Notes: generated from the sequence alone by a model not told the origin. A stretch of DNA of 57,318 nucleotides from an uncultured Lachnospiraceae bacterium (GCA_937950565.1 CALFCS010000102.1:1-57318); one strand, 5' to 3'. Shown: positions 1-8,592, numbered from the stretch's first letter. Program-made: numbers and translations.

Positions 1-75
1 AACACTTGGCGAGGTATTACACGAGCCTAGTGAGAACATATGCCTTTATGGTAAAATGTGAACACTTGGCGAGGT
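1..75. repeat. 15-bp direct repeat spaced 60 bp
   Basis: The 15-mer aacacttggcgaggt occurs at 1-15 and again at 61-75. The second copy includes the purine-rich Shine-Dalgarno region of the first gene. The first copy touches the window edge, so the repeat may be longer or have more copies upstream. Its function is unknown. Confidence 0.6.
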
Positions 76-82
76 GGTTAGA

Positions 83-370
83 ATGCATGACATGAGAAAA
101 ATGAACGATTTGCCGACAGAGGTAAAACTGTTGGTTGTGAAGGCGCAGACACTGGTAGACGAGACCAGGAGCCGTATGAAGAAACCGGGTCTTTATCTGG
201 ATCTCACCTGTAAGATGCAGCTTAAGAATGACTGTGCGGAGGCAGAGAGACGTATAAAAGGGCTTGCTAAAAGCAAAAATCTTCAAAAAGATGCAGAGAA
301 ATTAAATCAGACCGTACTCCGGCTGAAAACAACGTCGGAAAATATTTTACATTGGAGTTATCATGAGTAG
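83..370 (+). CDS. Small helical protein of unknown function
   Basis: I do not recognise this family. The frame can open at a GTG at 74, but ATG at 83 sits about 5 nt after an aggtgg ribosome site and is preferred, giving about 95 residues. The product is soluble, rich in Lys, Leu and Glu and probably all-helical, with no signal peptide or membrane segment. A coiled-coil-like stretch fills the C-terminal half. The gene overlaps the start of the downstream nuclease gene by 8 bp, so the two are probably translationally coupled. No catalytic motif is visible. Confidence 0.6.
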   Translation: MHDMRKMNDLPTEVKLLVVKAQTLVDETRSRMKKPGLYLDLTCKMQLKNDCAEAERRIKGLAKSKNLQKDAEKLNQTVLRLKTTSENILHWSYHE

Positions 371-1094
371 AAGAAGTAAAAAACGGGTGAATTCAAAACA
401 ATCGCTTCTGGTTAAGATTGTACTGGCCGCTGCTGTGGCTGTTGCTGCGATTACATCCTATAATCAGTATGGGGATTCCGGTTCTTTCGGAAATACGGAA
501 AATGTAAGCAATCTTAGTGAAATTCCGGAATATGACGGAGAACCTTATGTGACGGTAAATGATAATCAGCCGTCCTTTGATGAGAATGAAAAAGAGGCAG
601 AGCCTTACGAATATTATAGTGAGATGGACGCGCTGGGGCGCTGTGGCTATGCAGAGGCCAAAATAGACAAGGATATGATGCCGGACGAGGAGAGGGGCTC
701 AATCGGACAGGTAAAGCCTTCCGGGTGGCATACGGTGAAGTATGAAGAGGTGGATGGCAAATACCTTTATAATCGTTGCCATCTGATTGGCTATCAGCTT
801 ACAGGCGAGAATGCCAATGAAAAGAATCTGATAACCGGAACACGTTATATGAATGTGGAGGGTATGCTGCCGTTTGAAAATGAAGTAGCTGAATATATAG
901 AAGAGACGGGGCACAGTGTATTGTTCCGGGTAACTCCGGTTTATGAGGGAAATAATCTTGTTGCAAGCGGCGTGCAGATGGAAGCACAATCAGTGGAGGA
1001 TGATGAGATTTCCTTTAATGTGTTTGTGTTTAATGCGCAGCCGGGAATTGAGATAGACTATGCGACCGGAGACAGCAGCCGGGAGGAATCATAG
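363..1094 (+). CDS. Membrane-anchored DNA/RNA non-specific endonuclease (DNA-entry nuclease-like)
   Basis: The 243-residue protein starts with a basic stretch and one hydrophobic segment (about residues 14-36), so it is probably anchored with its catalytic domain outside. The C-terminal half contains YNRCHLIGYQLTG, followed by a run with Asn and Arg (EKNLITGTRYMN). This matches the HNH/beta-beta-alpha-metal core of the EndA-like DNA/RNA non-specific endonucleases, where the His of the RGH-type motif is the general base and a downstream Asn helps bind Mg2+. Here DRGH is replaced by NRCH, the variant usual in Clostridia as I recall. Likely roles are extracellular nucleic acid degradation or DNA uptake; neither is shown by the sequence. 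Confidence 0.85.
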   Translation: MSRRSKKRVNSKQSLLVKIVLAAAVAVAAITSYNQYGDSGSFGNTENVSNLSEIPEYDGEPYVTVNDNQPSFDENEKEAEPYEYYSEMDALGRCGYAEAKIDKDMMPDEERGSIGQVKPSGWHTVKYEEVDGKYLYNRCHLIGYQLTGENANEKNLITGTRYMNVEGMLPFENEVAEYIEETGHSVLFRVTPVYEGNNLVASGVQMEAQSVEDDEISFNVFVFNAQPGIEIDYATGDSSREES

Positions 1095-1145
1095 GGGTAT
1101 TTTGGATGGACGGAGCATCAGAATTACCAAAGGAGACAATTTAAA

Positions 1146-1168
1146 AGGACTGCATTTACAGCAGTCCT
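1146..1168. terminator. Hairpin between convergent transcripts
   Basis: An 8-bp perfect stem (aggactgc / gcagtcct) with a 7-nt loop lies after the nuclease gene. On the minus strand it is followed by a short T-run, so it could end the aroF-aroB-SDR transcript or act in both directions. It has no long T-tract on the plus strand. Confidence 0.5.
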
Positions 1169-1284
1169 GAGGAAAAAGTTATGAAAAAGAAAATTGTTTG
1201 TTCTTTCGAACAATTATAGTATACGCAGAAAGTGTGATGAAACTGTGTTTAAAATGAAAAAAAATTGTGAACAAAGTATGACAA

Positions 1285-1310
1285 AGGGCAGTCAAAGTGG
1301 TGGCTGCCCT
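1285..1310 (-). terminator. Weak terminator after the SDR gene
   Basis: A 7-bp stem (agggcag / ctgccct) lies about 13 nt beyond the stop of the minus-strand SDR gene and is followed on that strand by tttgtc. The T-run is poor, so it may only attenuate, with the hairpin at 1146-1168 as a backup. Confidence 0.45.
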
Positions 1311-1322
1311 GGTTTTCTGTCA

Positions 1323-2066
1323 TTATACGGTTGTAAACAGGTCAAGAACCTGTCCGGTCATAACGTCCGGTGCATCACACAGAAGATACATAACTGCTTT
1401 TGCCACAGAACCTGCATCGCCCATTTTGATATCGTCTTGTCCGACATTGTGATTATATACACGCTGTCCGGGAGTATCTACAATTCCTGGAGCAACTGCA
1501 TTTGCCCGGATTCCATATTCCTGAGTCTGGATAGCGGTTGTTTTGGTTAGGGTTACAATGCCGCCCTTTGCGACAGCGTATGCGCCCATCTGGGAAGCAA
1601 TCCGGCCCATGCGGGATGAGATGCTTACGATATCGCCGCCCCCCTGCTTTATCATAACCGGTACAACCTTGTTAATACAGAGGAAGGGGATTTTTAAGTT
1701 CGTTTTGATAATCTGATCCCACTGGGCTTCGCTCCATTCCCAGATTTTGATTGCCTGTTTACTTACTTTATCATAGATTTCGGATGGATATCCGCCGGCA
1801 TTATTAACCAGGATATCAATGTGGCCGTATTGTGTGAAAACGGTGTCCACCATAGACTGTACCTGTTCGGCATCTGTCAGGTCACGTGCAAGTGCCACTC
1901 CCTTTCCGCCGTTTTCTTCTATCATCTGTACCGTCGCATCCAGATCAGACTGGGTTCTTGCGACGCATACAACGGTGGCGCCTTCTGCGGCGATTGCCAG
2001 TGCAGTTTCACGTCCGATTCCCTTTCCGGCTCCGGTGACAATGGCTGTCTTTCCTTTTAATTTCAT
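1323..2066 (-). CDS. Short-chain dehydrogenase/reductase (FabG-like SDR)
   Basis: This is a classical 247-residue SDR. TGAGKGIG at residues 11-18 is the Rossmann glycine motif, NNAG lies at 88-91, and the catalytic set is Asn123, Ser150, Tyr163 and Lys167 (YAVAK). Asp is absent after beta-2 and Arg37 is present (CVART), which leans to NADP(H). The gene is last in a minus-strand run behind aroF and aroB, 20 bp after aroB. A role in aromatic or shikimate metabolism is therefore possible, but the substrate cannot be read from the sequence. FabG is less likely because no other fatty acid genes are near. Confidence 0.85.
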   Translation of the reverse strand: MKLKGKTAIVTGAGKGIGRETALAIAAEGATVVCVARTQSDLDATVQMIEENGGKGVALARDLTDAEQVQSMVDTVFTQYGHIDILVNNAGGYPSEIYDKVSKQAIKIWEWSEAQWDQIIKTNLKIPFLCINKVVPVMIKQGGGDIVSISSRMGRIASQMGAYAVAKGGIVTLTKTTAIQTQEYGIRANAVAPGIVDTPGQRVYNHNVGQDDIKMGDAGSVAKAVMYLLCDAPDVMTGQVLDLFTTV

Positions 2067-2086
2067 AATAGTCTCCTTCCTGTTGT

Positions 2087-3154
2087 CTATATAATCGTAT
2101 CTGCGTGGCCTTCTGTAAAAAAGACGGTAGAGGTCGGGTATACATAGCTGTCTCCGAGCTCATGAAGTAAGACGATATTTAGCCGGCCGCCCAGATTTTT
2201 CTTGTCCAAGGTAATGGCTTCAATCAGTGAATTCAGCGGAAGAGCGCATTCGCAGGGAAGTCCGTAAGTCTCAAGGACGCCACGGATGCGTGCGGCAGTT
2301 CCGTGAGGGGTAAGACCTTTCTCTTCGGCGAGCTTTGTAATCTGGTACATGCCGATTGCAACGGCTTCACCGTGGCTCTCCCGTTTATAGTGATAATACT
2401 GCTCGATCGTGTGAGCGAGTGTGTGTCCAAAATTAAGAAGCATACGCTCTCCGGTATCAAACTGGTCTTCTTCTACAACCATCCGTTTGATGTCGACACA
2501 GCGGTAAATGATTTCCGGTAAATCCTCTTTCAAATCCTCAAAGGAATGGTGTGCTTCCAGTGATGCAAATAAACCAGCATCTTTGATGCATCCGTATTTG
2601 ATTACCTCTCCCATACCATCATTAATGAACCGCTCCGGAAGTGTGTCCAGTACAAGCGGGTCAATGAGTACCAGAGAAGGCTGGTAAAATGCACCGACAA
2701 GATTTTTGCCCTGCGGTAAATCAACTGCAACTTTTCCACCTACAGAGGAATCGACCTGAGCAAGCAGAGAGGTGGGAATCTGAATGAATTTGACGCCTCT
2801 TAAATAACTGGCAGCGGCAAATCCGGTCAAATCTCCGATAACACCGCCGCCAAGAGCAATGACCAGGTCACTTCTTGACATTTTTGATTCCAGCATGGCA
2901 GTGTAGATTTCCGGGAGGCTTTGAAAATTCTTTGTGGATTCGCCGTGGGGCAGAACCAGAGAATGACATTCAAAGTGTTCTGACAGGGAAGCCTTCAAAT
3001 CTTCTCCGTAAAGCGGATATACGTTATCATCCGATACAATCATAATCTTTCTTCCGGAAAATGTATCTGCAATATACTCAGAAGCTTTGTCCAGTAAGTG
3101 ATTCTCGATATAAATCGGATAGCTTTTTTCTCCAAGGTCTACATATAATTTCAT
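2087..3154 (-). CDS. aroB: 3-dehydroquinate synthase
   Basis: AroB converts DAHP to 3-dehydroquinate, the second step of the shikimate pathway, using NAD+ and a divalent metal. The 355-residue length is normal. Visible signatures are the NAD-binding ALGGGVIGDLTGF segment, the PTSLLAQVDSSVGGK active-site stretch, and the metal-ligand regions GEVIKYG and NFGHTLAHTIE, followed by HGEAVAIGM. It sits 24 bp after aroF and 20 bp before the SDR gene, so the three are probably one transcript that provides the entry to aromatic amino acid synthesis. Confidence 0.97.
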   Translation of the reverse strand: MKLYVDLGEKSYPIYIENHLLDKASEYIADTFSGRKIMIVSDDNVYPLYGEDLKASLSEHFECHSLVLPHGESTKNFQSLPEIYTAMLESKMSRSDLVIALGGGVIGDLTGFAAASYLRGVKFIQIPTSLLAQVDSSVGGKVAVDLPQGKNLVGAFYQPSLVLIDPLVLDTLPERFINDGMGEVIKYGCIKDAGLFASLEAHHSFEDLKEDLPEIIYRCVDIKRMVVEEDQFDTGERMLLNFGHTLAHTIEQYYHYKRESHGEAVAIGMYQITKLAEEKGLTPHGTAARIRGVLETYGLPCECALPLNSLIEAITLDKKNLGGRLNIVLLHELGDSYVYPTSTVFFTEGHADTII

Positions 3155-3178
3155 ATCAATGCCTTCTTTATCTTAATC

Positions 3179-4192
3179 TTATAATGTTTTTCCGATGACC
3201 TGTGCGATACCAGAGATTTGTTTGATTAAGGCATCGTATTTTTCAGGCTTTAATGACTGGGCGCCGTCGCACAGCGCACATTCCGGATTGTTATGAACTT
3301 CCACCATAAGACCGTCAGCTCCTGCAGCAATTGCGGCCTTCGCCATTGGCTCTACAAGCCACCATTTGCCGCCTGCATGGCTGGGGTCCACGATAATCGG
3401 AAGATGTGTGAGCTTGCGGACAACCGGGATGCTCTGCAGATCCAGAGTATTTCTGGTATAGCTTTCAAAAGTACGTACACCACGCTCGCACAAGATAACA
3501 TTTTCATTTCCGGCAGCCATAATATATTCTGCGGACATAAACCATTCTTCGTAAGTTGCATTTAATCCTCGCTTTAGAAGAATCGGACGCTCCACCTGAC
3601 CTAATTGTTTTAACAAGTCAAAGTTCTGCATGTTACGTGCGCCAATCTGAATTAAATCTACCTTTTCATTAAAAATATCCAGGTATTCTGTTGACATAAG
3701 CTCTGTTACAATCGGAAGTCCGGTTGCCTCTCGGGCTTCACATAAGATATCAAGACCGGCAAGACCCATGCCCTGGAAAGAATAGGGGCTTGTACGTGGC
3801 TTGAACGCGCCACCTCTTAATAGATTTGCGCCGGAAGCTTTGGCTGCCTTTGCGATTTCAATAACCTGTTCTGTTGACTCTACGGAGCAGGGCCCGGCTA
3901 TAAGCGCCAGATGTCCGCAGCCGACTTTGACTCCGGATACATCCACCATGGAGTCTTCTGGATGGAACGCACGGCTTGCGAGCTTGTAAGGCTCCTGTAC
4001 ATGCATAACCTTGGAAACTGCAGAATCAACTTCGAATAATTTCATATCAATCCGGGTCGTATCACCGATACATCCGATGACGGTCATATCGGAACCCTCA
4101 ATAATATGTGTGTCAAGTCCGCGTGTTTTGACCATGTTTTCTACGCGGGCAATATCTTGTTTTGTTGTATGTGGTTTTAATACAATAATCAT
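3179..4192 (-). CDS. aroF: 3-deoxy-7-phosphoheptulonate synthase (DAHP synthase, type I-beta)
   Basis: This enzyme condenses PEP and erythrose 4-phosphate in the first committed shikimate step. The first 70 residues or so form the ferredoxin/ACT-like regulatory domain typical of the Thermotoga-type enzymes (starting MIIVLKPHT). The TIM barrel follows, with AGPCSVES, the RGGAFKPRTSPYSFQG PEP-binding segment, and conserved DPSHAGG. A GTG at 4201 overlaps the aaggag ribosome site, so ATG at 4192 is the better start (337 residues, 8-nt spacing). Feedback inhibition through the N-terminal domain is likely from the family. It is the first gene of the operon and has a good sigma-A promoter. Confidence 0.95.
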   Translation of the reverse strand: MIIVLKPHTTKQDIARVENMVKTRGLDTHIIEGSDMTVIGCIGDTTRIDMKLFEVDSAVSKVMHVQEPYKLASRAFHPEDSMVDVSGVKVGCGHLALIAGPCSVESTEQVIEIAKAAKASGANLLRGGAFKPRTSPYSFQGMGLAGLDILCEAREATGLPIVTELMSTEYLDIFNEKVDLIQIGARNMQNFDLLKQLGQVERPILLKRGLNATYEEWFMSAEYIMAAGNENVILCERGVRTFESYTRNTLDLQSIPVVRKLTHLPIIVDPSHAGGKWWLVEPMAKAAIAAGADGLMVEVHNNPECALCDGAQSLKPEKYDALIKQISGIAQVIGKTL

Positions 4193-4266
4193 GTCGTTCA
4201 CTCCTTGTCTGTATCTATATTGTGTAAATATATTTGTATATAAAAAGATACTTTAAACCAACTTTA

Positions 4267-4296
4267 ATAATAATGGTAAGGAGAGGCGTTTGTCAA
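4267..4296 (-). promoter_or_regulatory. Sigma-A promoter for aroF
   Basis: On the minus strand TTGACA (4296-4291) and TATTAT (4272-4267) are separated by 18 bp, leaving a leader of roughly 65 nt. That leader is too short for a T-box, and I see no obvious attenuator. Confidence 0.65.
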
Positions 4297-4317
4297 TGGT
4301 CAGTTCTTCTTTTCCTG

Positions 4318-4346
4318 TTGACGTAAAAAAGTCTATTTGTTAAAAT
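4318..4346 (+). promoter_or_regulatory. Sigma-A promoter, divergent from aroF
   Basis: TTGACG (4318-4323), a 17-bp spacer and TAAAAT (4341-4346) face the HTH/repeat gene at 4450. The promoter lies back to back with the aroF promoter, about 20 bp apart. Confidence 0.55.
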
Positions 4347-4449
4347 AGAAAAGTAAAGGTTTATCAAGCAATAAAATAGTTTACAAAAGATAAGCCTTTG
4401 GGGGATAATAATTACGTGGAGATGTAAAAAATTAATAGGAGGTTATAAA

Positions 4450-5508
4450 ATGCTTGAGTTAACATTTGGGGAGCAGGTGAAAGTCATTCTTAAGCGTAAG
4501 GGTATGACGATCAAGGAGCTTGCGGAATTGATTGAAGAGAGAACCGGGAAAAAGATGTCCCGGCAGAATCTTACGCAGAGATTATCCAGAGATAATTTTC
4601 AGGAGCAGGATATGCGTATGATTGCGGGAATACTGGAATGTCCATTTCAGTTAGATATACTTGGAGAGAGTGTTCCGGTTGTACAGGTAAAGAGGACTGA
4701 AGAGAAGCCGGCGCCGGAAGAGAAACTGATATTGGGAGAGCAATCAATACCGGAAGAAGTGTTAATCCCGCAGGAGGGAGCGGTACCGGAAGAAGCGAAA
4801 GTGCCGCAGGAGATTCAGGCAGAAGCAGGGGAGATACAGAAGCAGGAAGAAGTCCGGTCATATGAAGAGCCGGAGGAGAATGAACGTGATATTACAATCG
4901 GAGAGCTTCTGAAGATTAATGAAGAACTGGATGAGATGGAAGCGCAGGAATCTCCGAAGAAACCGGCGGAAGAGAAGGTGAGGGGCTGGCGTGCCTATCT
5001 GCAGCGTCACAGGAAGAATGCAGGCGGAAAAGCATCTGACAAGAATCGTTCGAAGGAAGCTACGGCAACAGAGCCGGAACCGGAGCCGATAAAAGATACG
5101 GAAGAAAGTTATGCAGAAGGAGCATCTGTAGAAGAGGTTTATGCGGAAGAAAACTATGCGAATGAAGCCTATGCGGATGAAACTTATGCAGAAGAAAGTT
5201 ATGCGGATGAAACTTATGCAGAAGAAAGTTACGCGGATGAAGCCTACGCAGATGAGTATTATGAAGAAGAGACAGATCCGCTGGGAATACCAGAGGATAA
5301 TGAGATTGGCGATATCAATCCTTACACTGGAAGGGAATATGAATCGAATAGTGTGAGAATGCATCCGAAGAGAATCGGTTATGTACAAGTATATGACCGG
5401 ATGGATCATAAATGGACAGACATGACAGAGTGGGCATTCCTGGGATATCAGGAGCGAAAAAAGGCGCTGCTTGGAAAAGATTACGAGGAGCCGATATATC
5501 TGGATTAG
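4450..5508 (+). CDS. HTH-domain protein with long acidic repeat-containing tail
   Basis: The first 70 or so residues resemble a XRE/Cro-like fold (LTFGEQVKVILKRKGMTIKE followed by SRQNLTQRLSRDN, a plausible recognition helix). A long low-complexity Glu/Pro region follows (about 80-170). A basic patch (about 175-205) and a run of alternating YAEE/YADE units (about 225-275) come next. The last 70 residues are ordered-looking (GRMHPKRIGY-type, Trp-rich). There is no membrane segment. It is 15 bp upstream of dgt and probably cotranscribed. A DNA- or nucleoid-binding scaffold role is possible, but I cannot name a function. Confidence 0.7.
   Translation: MLELTFGEQVKVILKRKGMTIKELAELIEERTGKKMSRQNLTQRLSRDNFQEQDMRMIAGILECPFQLDILGESVPVVQVKRTEEKPAPEEKLILGEQSIPEEVLIPQEGAVPEEAKVPQEIQAEAGEIQKQEEVRSYEEPEENERDITIGELLKINEELDEMEAQESPKKPAEEKVRGWRAYLQRHRKNAGGKASDKNRSKEATATEPEPEPIKDTEESYAEGASVEEVYAEENYANEAYADETYAEESYADETYAEESYADEAYADEYYEEETDPLGIPEDNEIGDINPYTGREYESNSVRMHPKRIGYVQVYDRMDHKWTDMTEWAFLGYQERKKALLGKDYEEPIYLD
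5137..5264 (+). repeat. In-frame tandem repeat encoding YAEE/YADE units
   Basis: Units of about 15 nt, organised as 30-nt higher-order repeats (gcggatgaaacttatgcaga type), encode an alternating acidic/tyrosine stretch of the 4450 gene. The copies are nearly identical, so the number of units could vary between strains by slippage. Confidence 0.75.
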
Positions 5509-5523
5509 AGCAAGGAGAAGACA

Positions 5524-6948
5524 ATGAACTGGGAACAGCTGTTATCAACAAAGAGAAGCCGCGGAACAGCAAATAAAAATAAATATGCAAAGAGTACAGA
5601 CCTGCGAAGCGAGTTTGAGAAGGACTACCATCGGATTATCGGAAGCGCATCATTTCGTAGATTACAGGATAAGACGCAGGTGTTTCCGCTTGATAAAAGT
5701 GATTTTATTCGGACAAGGCTGACACATTCATTAGAAGTATCTTCTTTTGCCAAATCTTTAGGGCAGAATATTGGAGAAAATATTTTAGTTTACAGGAAGG
5801 ATGCCGCTTTTACACCGCAGATGAAAGAGGATATCTGTAACATTCTTCAGTGTGCGGGTCTGATTCATGATATTGGGAATCCGCCGTTTGGACATTTTGG
5901 TGAAACAGCAATCAGAGAATGGTTTCGGAGAAATCTTCCGCGCCTTACCTTTCATGGTCAGGCAGTTGATCAGGCGCTGACACCGCAGATGCGGGAGGAT
6001 TTTTATCATTTTGAGGGAAATGCACAGGCGTTGCGGCTTGTGACAAAGCTGCATTTTCTTGTGGATGAACAGGGGATGAATCTGACATATGCCCTTTTAA
6101 ATACCATTGTGAAATATCCGGTTGCTTCTACGCAGATTCGTGAAAAATCCGGCGATATCAAAGAGAAGAAAATGGGATATTATTATGCGGACGCGGAAAT
6201 ATTTGAAGAAATCCAGAGAGAGACCGGGACAATGGGCGCAAGACATCCGCTTACATATATTTTGGAAGCGGCTGACGATATTGCTTATAAGACGGCAGAT
6301 ATTGAAGATGCATTTGTGAAAGGATTTCTCACTTATCACAAATTGCTGGAGGAATTGAAAGTGATTCAGTCCTCCTGCGTGGGGGATGTTAATACATTTA
6401 AGCCTGCGGATAAGCTGGAAGAATTATATATGCGCGGGAAGGAAAAACAGATATCAAATCCGGAAGAGTATGCGATTAAGAACTGGATTGTAAGAGTGCA
6501 AGGATTTCTTATTAATTGTGCTACCTTTGGTTTTACGTCGAATTATACAGAAATTATGAAGGGCGAGTATCGTTATGATTTGTTTTACCATACTTTTGCT
6601 GAAAGACTTATGAAGCTGCTGGGTGACCTTGCTTACAGGGAAGTATTTACTTCAGAAAGCATTTACCGTATGGAGGTGGCTGAGGCGGCGATTCTTGATT
6701 ACCTTATGGATAAATTTGTGACGGCGGCTATCAAATATGATGACAGAGAAGAAGAACCGGATTCTATAGATTTACGGATGATTTCTTTTATTTCCAGTAA
6801 TTATAAGAGAGCATATCATTACCATGCAAAAGGAAAGTCTGAAATAGAAAGATTATATTTAAGGCTTCTGCTTGTGACGGATTATGTGTGCGGTATGACA
6901 GACAGCTATGCGAAACGGTTGTATCAGGAGCTAAAAGGAATCATATAA
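5524..6948 (+). CDS. dgt: dGTP triphosphohydrolase (HD superfamily)
   Basis: The enzyme hydrolyses dGTP, or dNTPs generally, to deoxynucleoside and triphosphate. The HD metal site is clear: His68 (RTRLTHSLEV), His115-Asp116 (LIHDIGNPPFGH) and a later Asp in EAADDIAYKTAD. FRRLQDKTQV near residue 45 is the usual N-terminal signature. At 474 residues it fits the longer, dGTPase-like class. It lies 15 bp after the acidic repeat protein. In many Firmicutes dgt precedes dnaG/rpoD, but here it does not. Confidence 0.93.
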   Translation: MNWEQLLSTKRSRGTANKNKYAKSTDLRSEFEKDYHRIIGSASFRRLQDKTQVFPLDKSDFIRTRLTHSLEVSSFAKSLGQNIGENILVYRKDAAFTPQMKEDICNILQCAGLIHDIGNPPFGHFGETAIREWFRRNLPRLTFHGQAVDQALTPQMREDFYHFEGNAQALRLVTKLHFLVDEQGMNLTYALLNTIVKYPVASTQIREKSGDIKEKKMGYYYADAEIFEEIQRETGTMGARHPLTYILEAADDIAYKTADIEDAFVKGFLTYHKLLEELKVIQSSCVGDVNTFKPADKLEELYMRGKEKQISNPEEYAIKNWIVRVQGFLINCATFGFTSNYTEIMKGEYRYDLFYHTFAERLMKLLGDLAYREVFTSESIYRMEVAEAAILDYLMDKFVTAAIKYDDREEEPDSIDLRMISFISSNYKRAYHYHAKGKSEIERLYLRLLLVTDYVCGMTDSYAKRLYQELKGII

Positions 6949-7006
6949 TTGATTTTACTGGTATTTTTTGGAGGATAACGGAATAGATTGTGGTAAATGA
7001 CACGAT

Positions 7007-8005
7007 ATGGGATGTGGAGATTTGAAGCGTTTTATTCGTTATCTGTATGAATATGAACAGGGAATGCGTTCGCGCAACGTAGGCTTTGTAAAGGTAGAAC
7101 AGGATGATATGGAAGGAATCATACATATTCACGGAAAGGGAATGCGTGTGAGCGGCGGGGACAGCCTTTCGGTATATCTGTTCTATGAGGAGAACAAAAG
7201 ATTTATTAAAATATTGCAGGGACAGATCGGTTCGGATGGCCCTGCAATTAATTATCGGCTTAGGTATACGCCGGAGGATGTTGGAACAGAGGAAAATTAT
7301 AAAAAGATTGACGGTGTTCTGTTGGAAAACCTGCAGGGGCGCCGGTTTGCGGCAGTGTGGGATGCGGAAAGACCTGTTGATGTAGAAAATATGGTGATTT
7401 GGCAGGAACAGATGCAGCCGGAAATGTTGCCGGAAGAAAAGCGGCAGTCAGGGGAGCAGATGCCGGAAGAGCCCCAGCCAGAGGAGCAGCTGTCGGAAGA
7501 GGGGCGGATGCCGGGGGAGGAACCGCCGCAGTCGCAGCAGTCGCAGGAGTCCCAGCCAGAGGGGCAGTCTCCGGAGGAGAGAATGTCGGAGGAGAGGCAG
7601 CAGTCGGAAATGCTGTTAGGAGAACCGATTCCTCCTCGGGCGGAAGGACTTGAAATAGAATCTTCGGAGGAAGCGGGAGGCCCGAGGCAGCGATGTAAAG
7701 TGACAAAGATCCAGCGCAGGGAAATCTCCATGTTGCCACGTTGTGAGTGGCGGCTTGCCAATAATAATTTTCTTTTGCATGGGTATTATAACTACAGGCA
7801 TCTGGCGCTTATTGATGATGGCAATATATTAAAGCTTGGAGTTCCCGGCATTTATCATGAGAAAGAAGAAAAGGCGGCAGAAGCATTTGGGTTCCCGGAA
7901 TTTATAGACAGAGAGGAAACGGGTCTGACTCTGTGTGCAGAGGAATGTAATGAAAGAGAAAGATTCGGATACTGGTGCCGTCAGGTTCGGCGTCCGGTGA
8001 TGTAG
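7007..8005 (+). CDS. Unknown protein with Glu/Gln/Pro-rich linker (DUF6128-like)
   Basis: This 332-residue protein has two ordered ends joined by a low-complexity linker. The N-terminal 125 residues (starting near KRFIRYLYEYEQG) look like a beta-rich domain. Residues 130-230 are a Pro/Glu/Gln/Ser repeat region, and the C-terminal 90 residues are another conserved-looking domain. I recall this arrangement as a Lachnospiraceae-specific family annotated DUF6128, but cannot confirm it. No signal peptide is visible. The start is uncertain: ATG 7007 has a weak ribosome site, and TTG 7022 matches where I expect homologues to begin. tadA follows 29 bp later. Confidence 0.65.
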   Translation: MGCGDLKRFIRYLYEYEQGMRSRNVGFVKVEQDDMEGIIHIHGKGMRVSGGDSLSVYLFYEENKRFIKILQGQIGSDGPAINYRLRYTPEDVGTEENYKKIDGVLLENLQGRRFAAVWDAERPVDVENMVIWQEQMQPEMLPEEKRQSGEQMPEEPQPEEQLSEEGRMPGEEPPQSQQSQESQPEGQSPEERMSEERQQSEMLLGEPIPPRAEGLEIESSEEAGGPRQRCKVTKIQRREISMLPRCEWRLANNNFLLHGYYNYRHLALIDDGNILKLGVPGIYHEKEEKAAEAFGFPEFIDREETGLTLCAEECNERERFGYWCRQVRRPVM

Positions 8006-8034
8006 AAATATAAAAACGTAATGGGGCAGAATTT

Positions 8035-8502
8035 ATGGAGTATACAGATGAAAAATATATGAAGGAAGCGATCAAACAGGCGAAGAAGGCATATGCGCTT
8101 GGTGAGGTGCCGATTGGGTGTGTGATCGTATATGAAGATAAGATTATCGGGCGGGGTTATAACCGCAGGACGATAGATAAAAATACACTTGCACATGCGG
8201 AACTGATTGCGATTAAAAAGGCGAGTAAGAAGATGGGCGACTGGCGGCTGGAGGACTGTGTTATGTATGTAACTCTGGAGCCCTGCCAGATGTGTTCGGG
8301 CGCGATTGTACAGTCCCGGATGAAAAGAGTTGTAGTTGGGTGTATGAACCCGAAAGCCGGGTGTGCTGGTTCGATATTGAATCTTCTTCAAATGGAGCAG
8401 TTCAATCATCAGGTCGAGCTTACGACAGGTGTGCTGGAAGAGGAGTGCAGCCAGATGATGAAATCATTTTTTAAAGAATTGAGAGAAAAGAAGAAGGGTT
8501 GA
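8035..8502 (+). CDS. tadA: tRNA-specific adenosine-34 deaminase
   Basis: TadA converts A34 of tRNA-Arg(ACG) to inosine in the cytoplasm. The zinc deaminase site is complete: His54-Ala-Glu56, with Glu as the proton shuttle, and Pro83-Cys84-x-x-Cys87 (EPCQMC). The length of 155 residues is normal. Family residues such as VPIGCVIV near 25-32 are also present. It is the last gene of the plus-strand run starting at 4450, and the SRP RNA follows about 1 kb away. In many Firmicutes tadA, ffs and dnaX are close neighbours, which supports both calls. Confidence 0.96.
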   Translation: MEYTDEKYMKEAIKQAKKAYALGEVPIGCVIVYEDKIIGRGYNRRTIDKNTLAHAELIAIKKASKKMGDWRLEDCVMYVTLEPCQMCSGAIVQSRMKRVVVGCMNPKAGCAGSILNLLQMEQFNHQVELTTGVLEEECSQMMKSFFKELREKKKG

Positions 8503-8521
8503 AAAAGGAAGGATTCATGAA

Positions 8522-8567
8522 AAAGTGTAAAGCCTTTATTGATAATCGAATAAAGACTTTACACTTT
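8522..8567 (+). repeat. Long inverted repeat downstream of tadA
   Basis: A 19-nt arm at 8522-8540 pairs with 8549-8567 with one mismatch across an 8-nt loop. The arms contain the same gtgtaaagc-cttatt word found singly at 8773 and 8890. It is AT-rich without a T-run, so it is a poor intrinsic terminator. It may be a regulator binding site or an mRNA 3' end stabiliser. A potential 18-codon frame (ATG 8517) overlaps it. Confidence 0.6.
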
Positions 8568-8592
8568 AGATGATTTATCTGGTTACTATGAT

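Noticed and set aside
1194..1550. 118-residue plus-strand frame
   Set aside because: It is mostly antisense to the SDR gene and has no ribosome site.
4202..4450. T-box or tryptophan/tyrosine attenuator before aroF
   Set aside because: The leader is only about 65 nt, and I found no specifier or tggnGG-type motif.
4858..5409. 183-residue minus-strand frame rich in Phe, Ile and Arg
   Set aside because: It is antisense to the acidic repeat region, and its composition is a mirror of the GAA/GCA-rich codons.
7260..7761. Overlapping minus-strand Ala/Pro- and Ser/Cys-rich frames
   Set aside because: They lie opposite the low-complexity linker of the 7007 gene and lack ribosome sites.
8517..8573. 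18-codon frame inside the palindrome after tadA
   Set aside because: It has a purine-rich site but its sequence is dictated by the inverted repeat, and no family or conservation argument is available.
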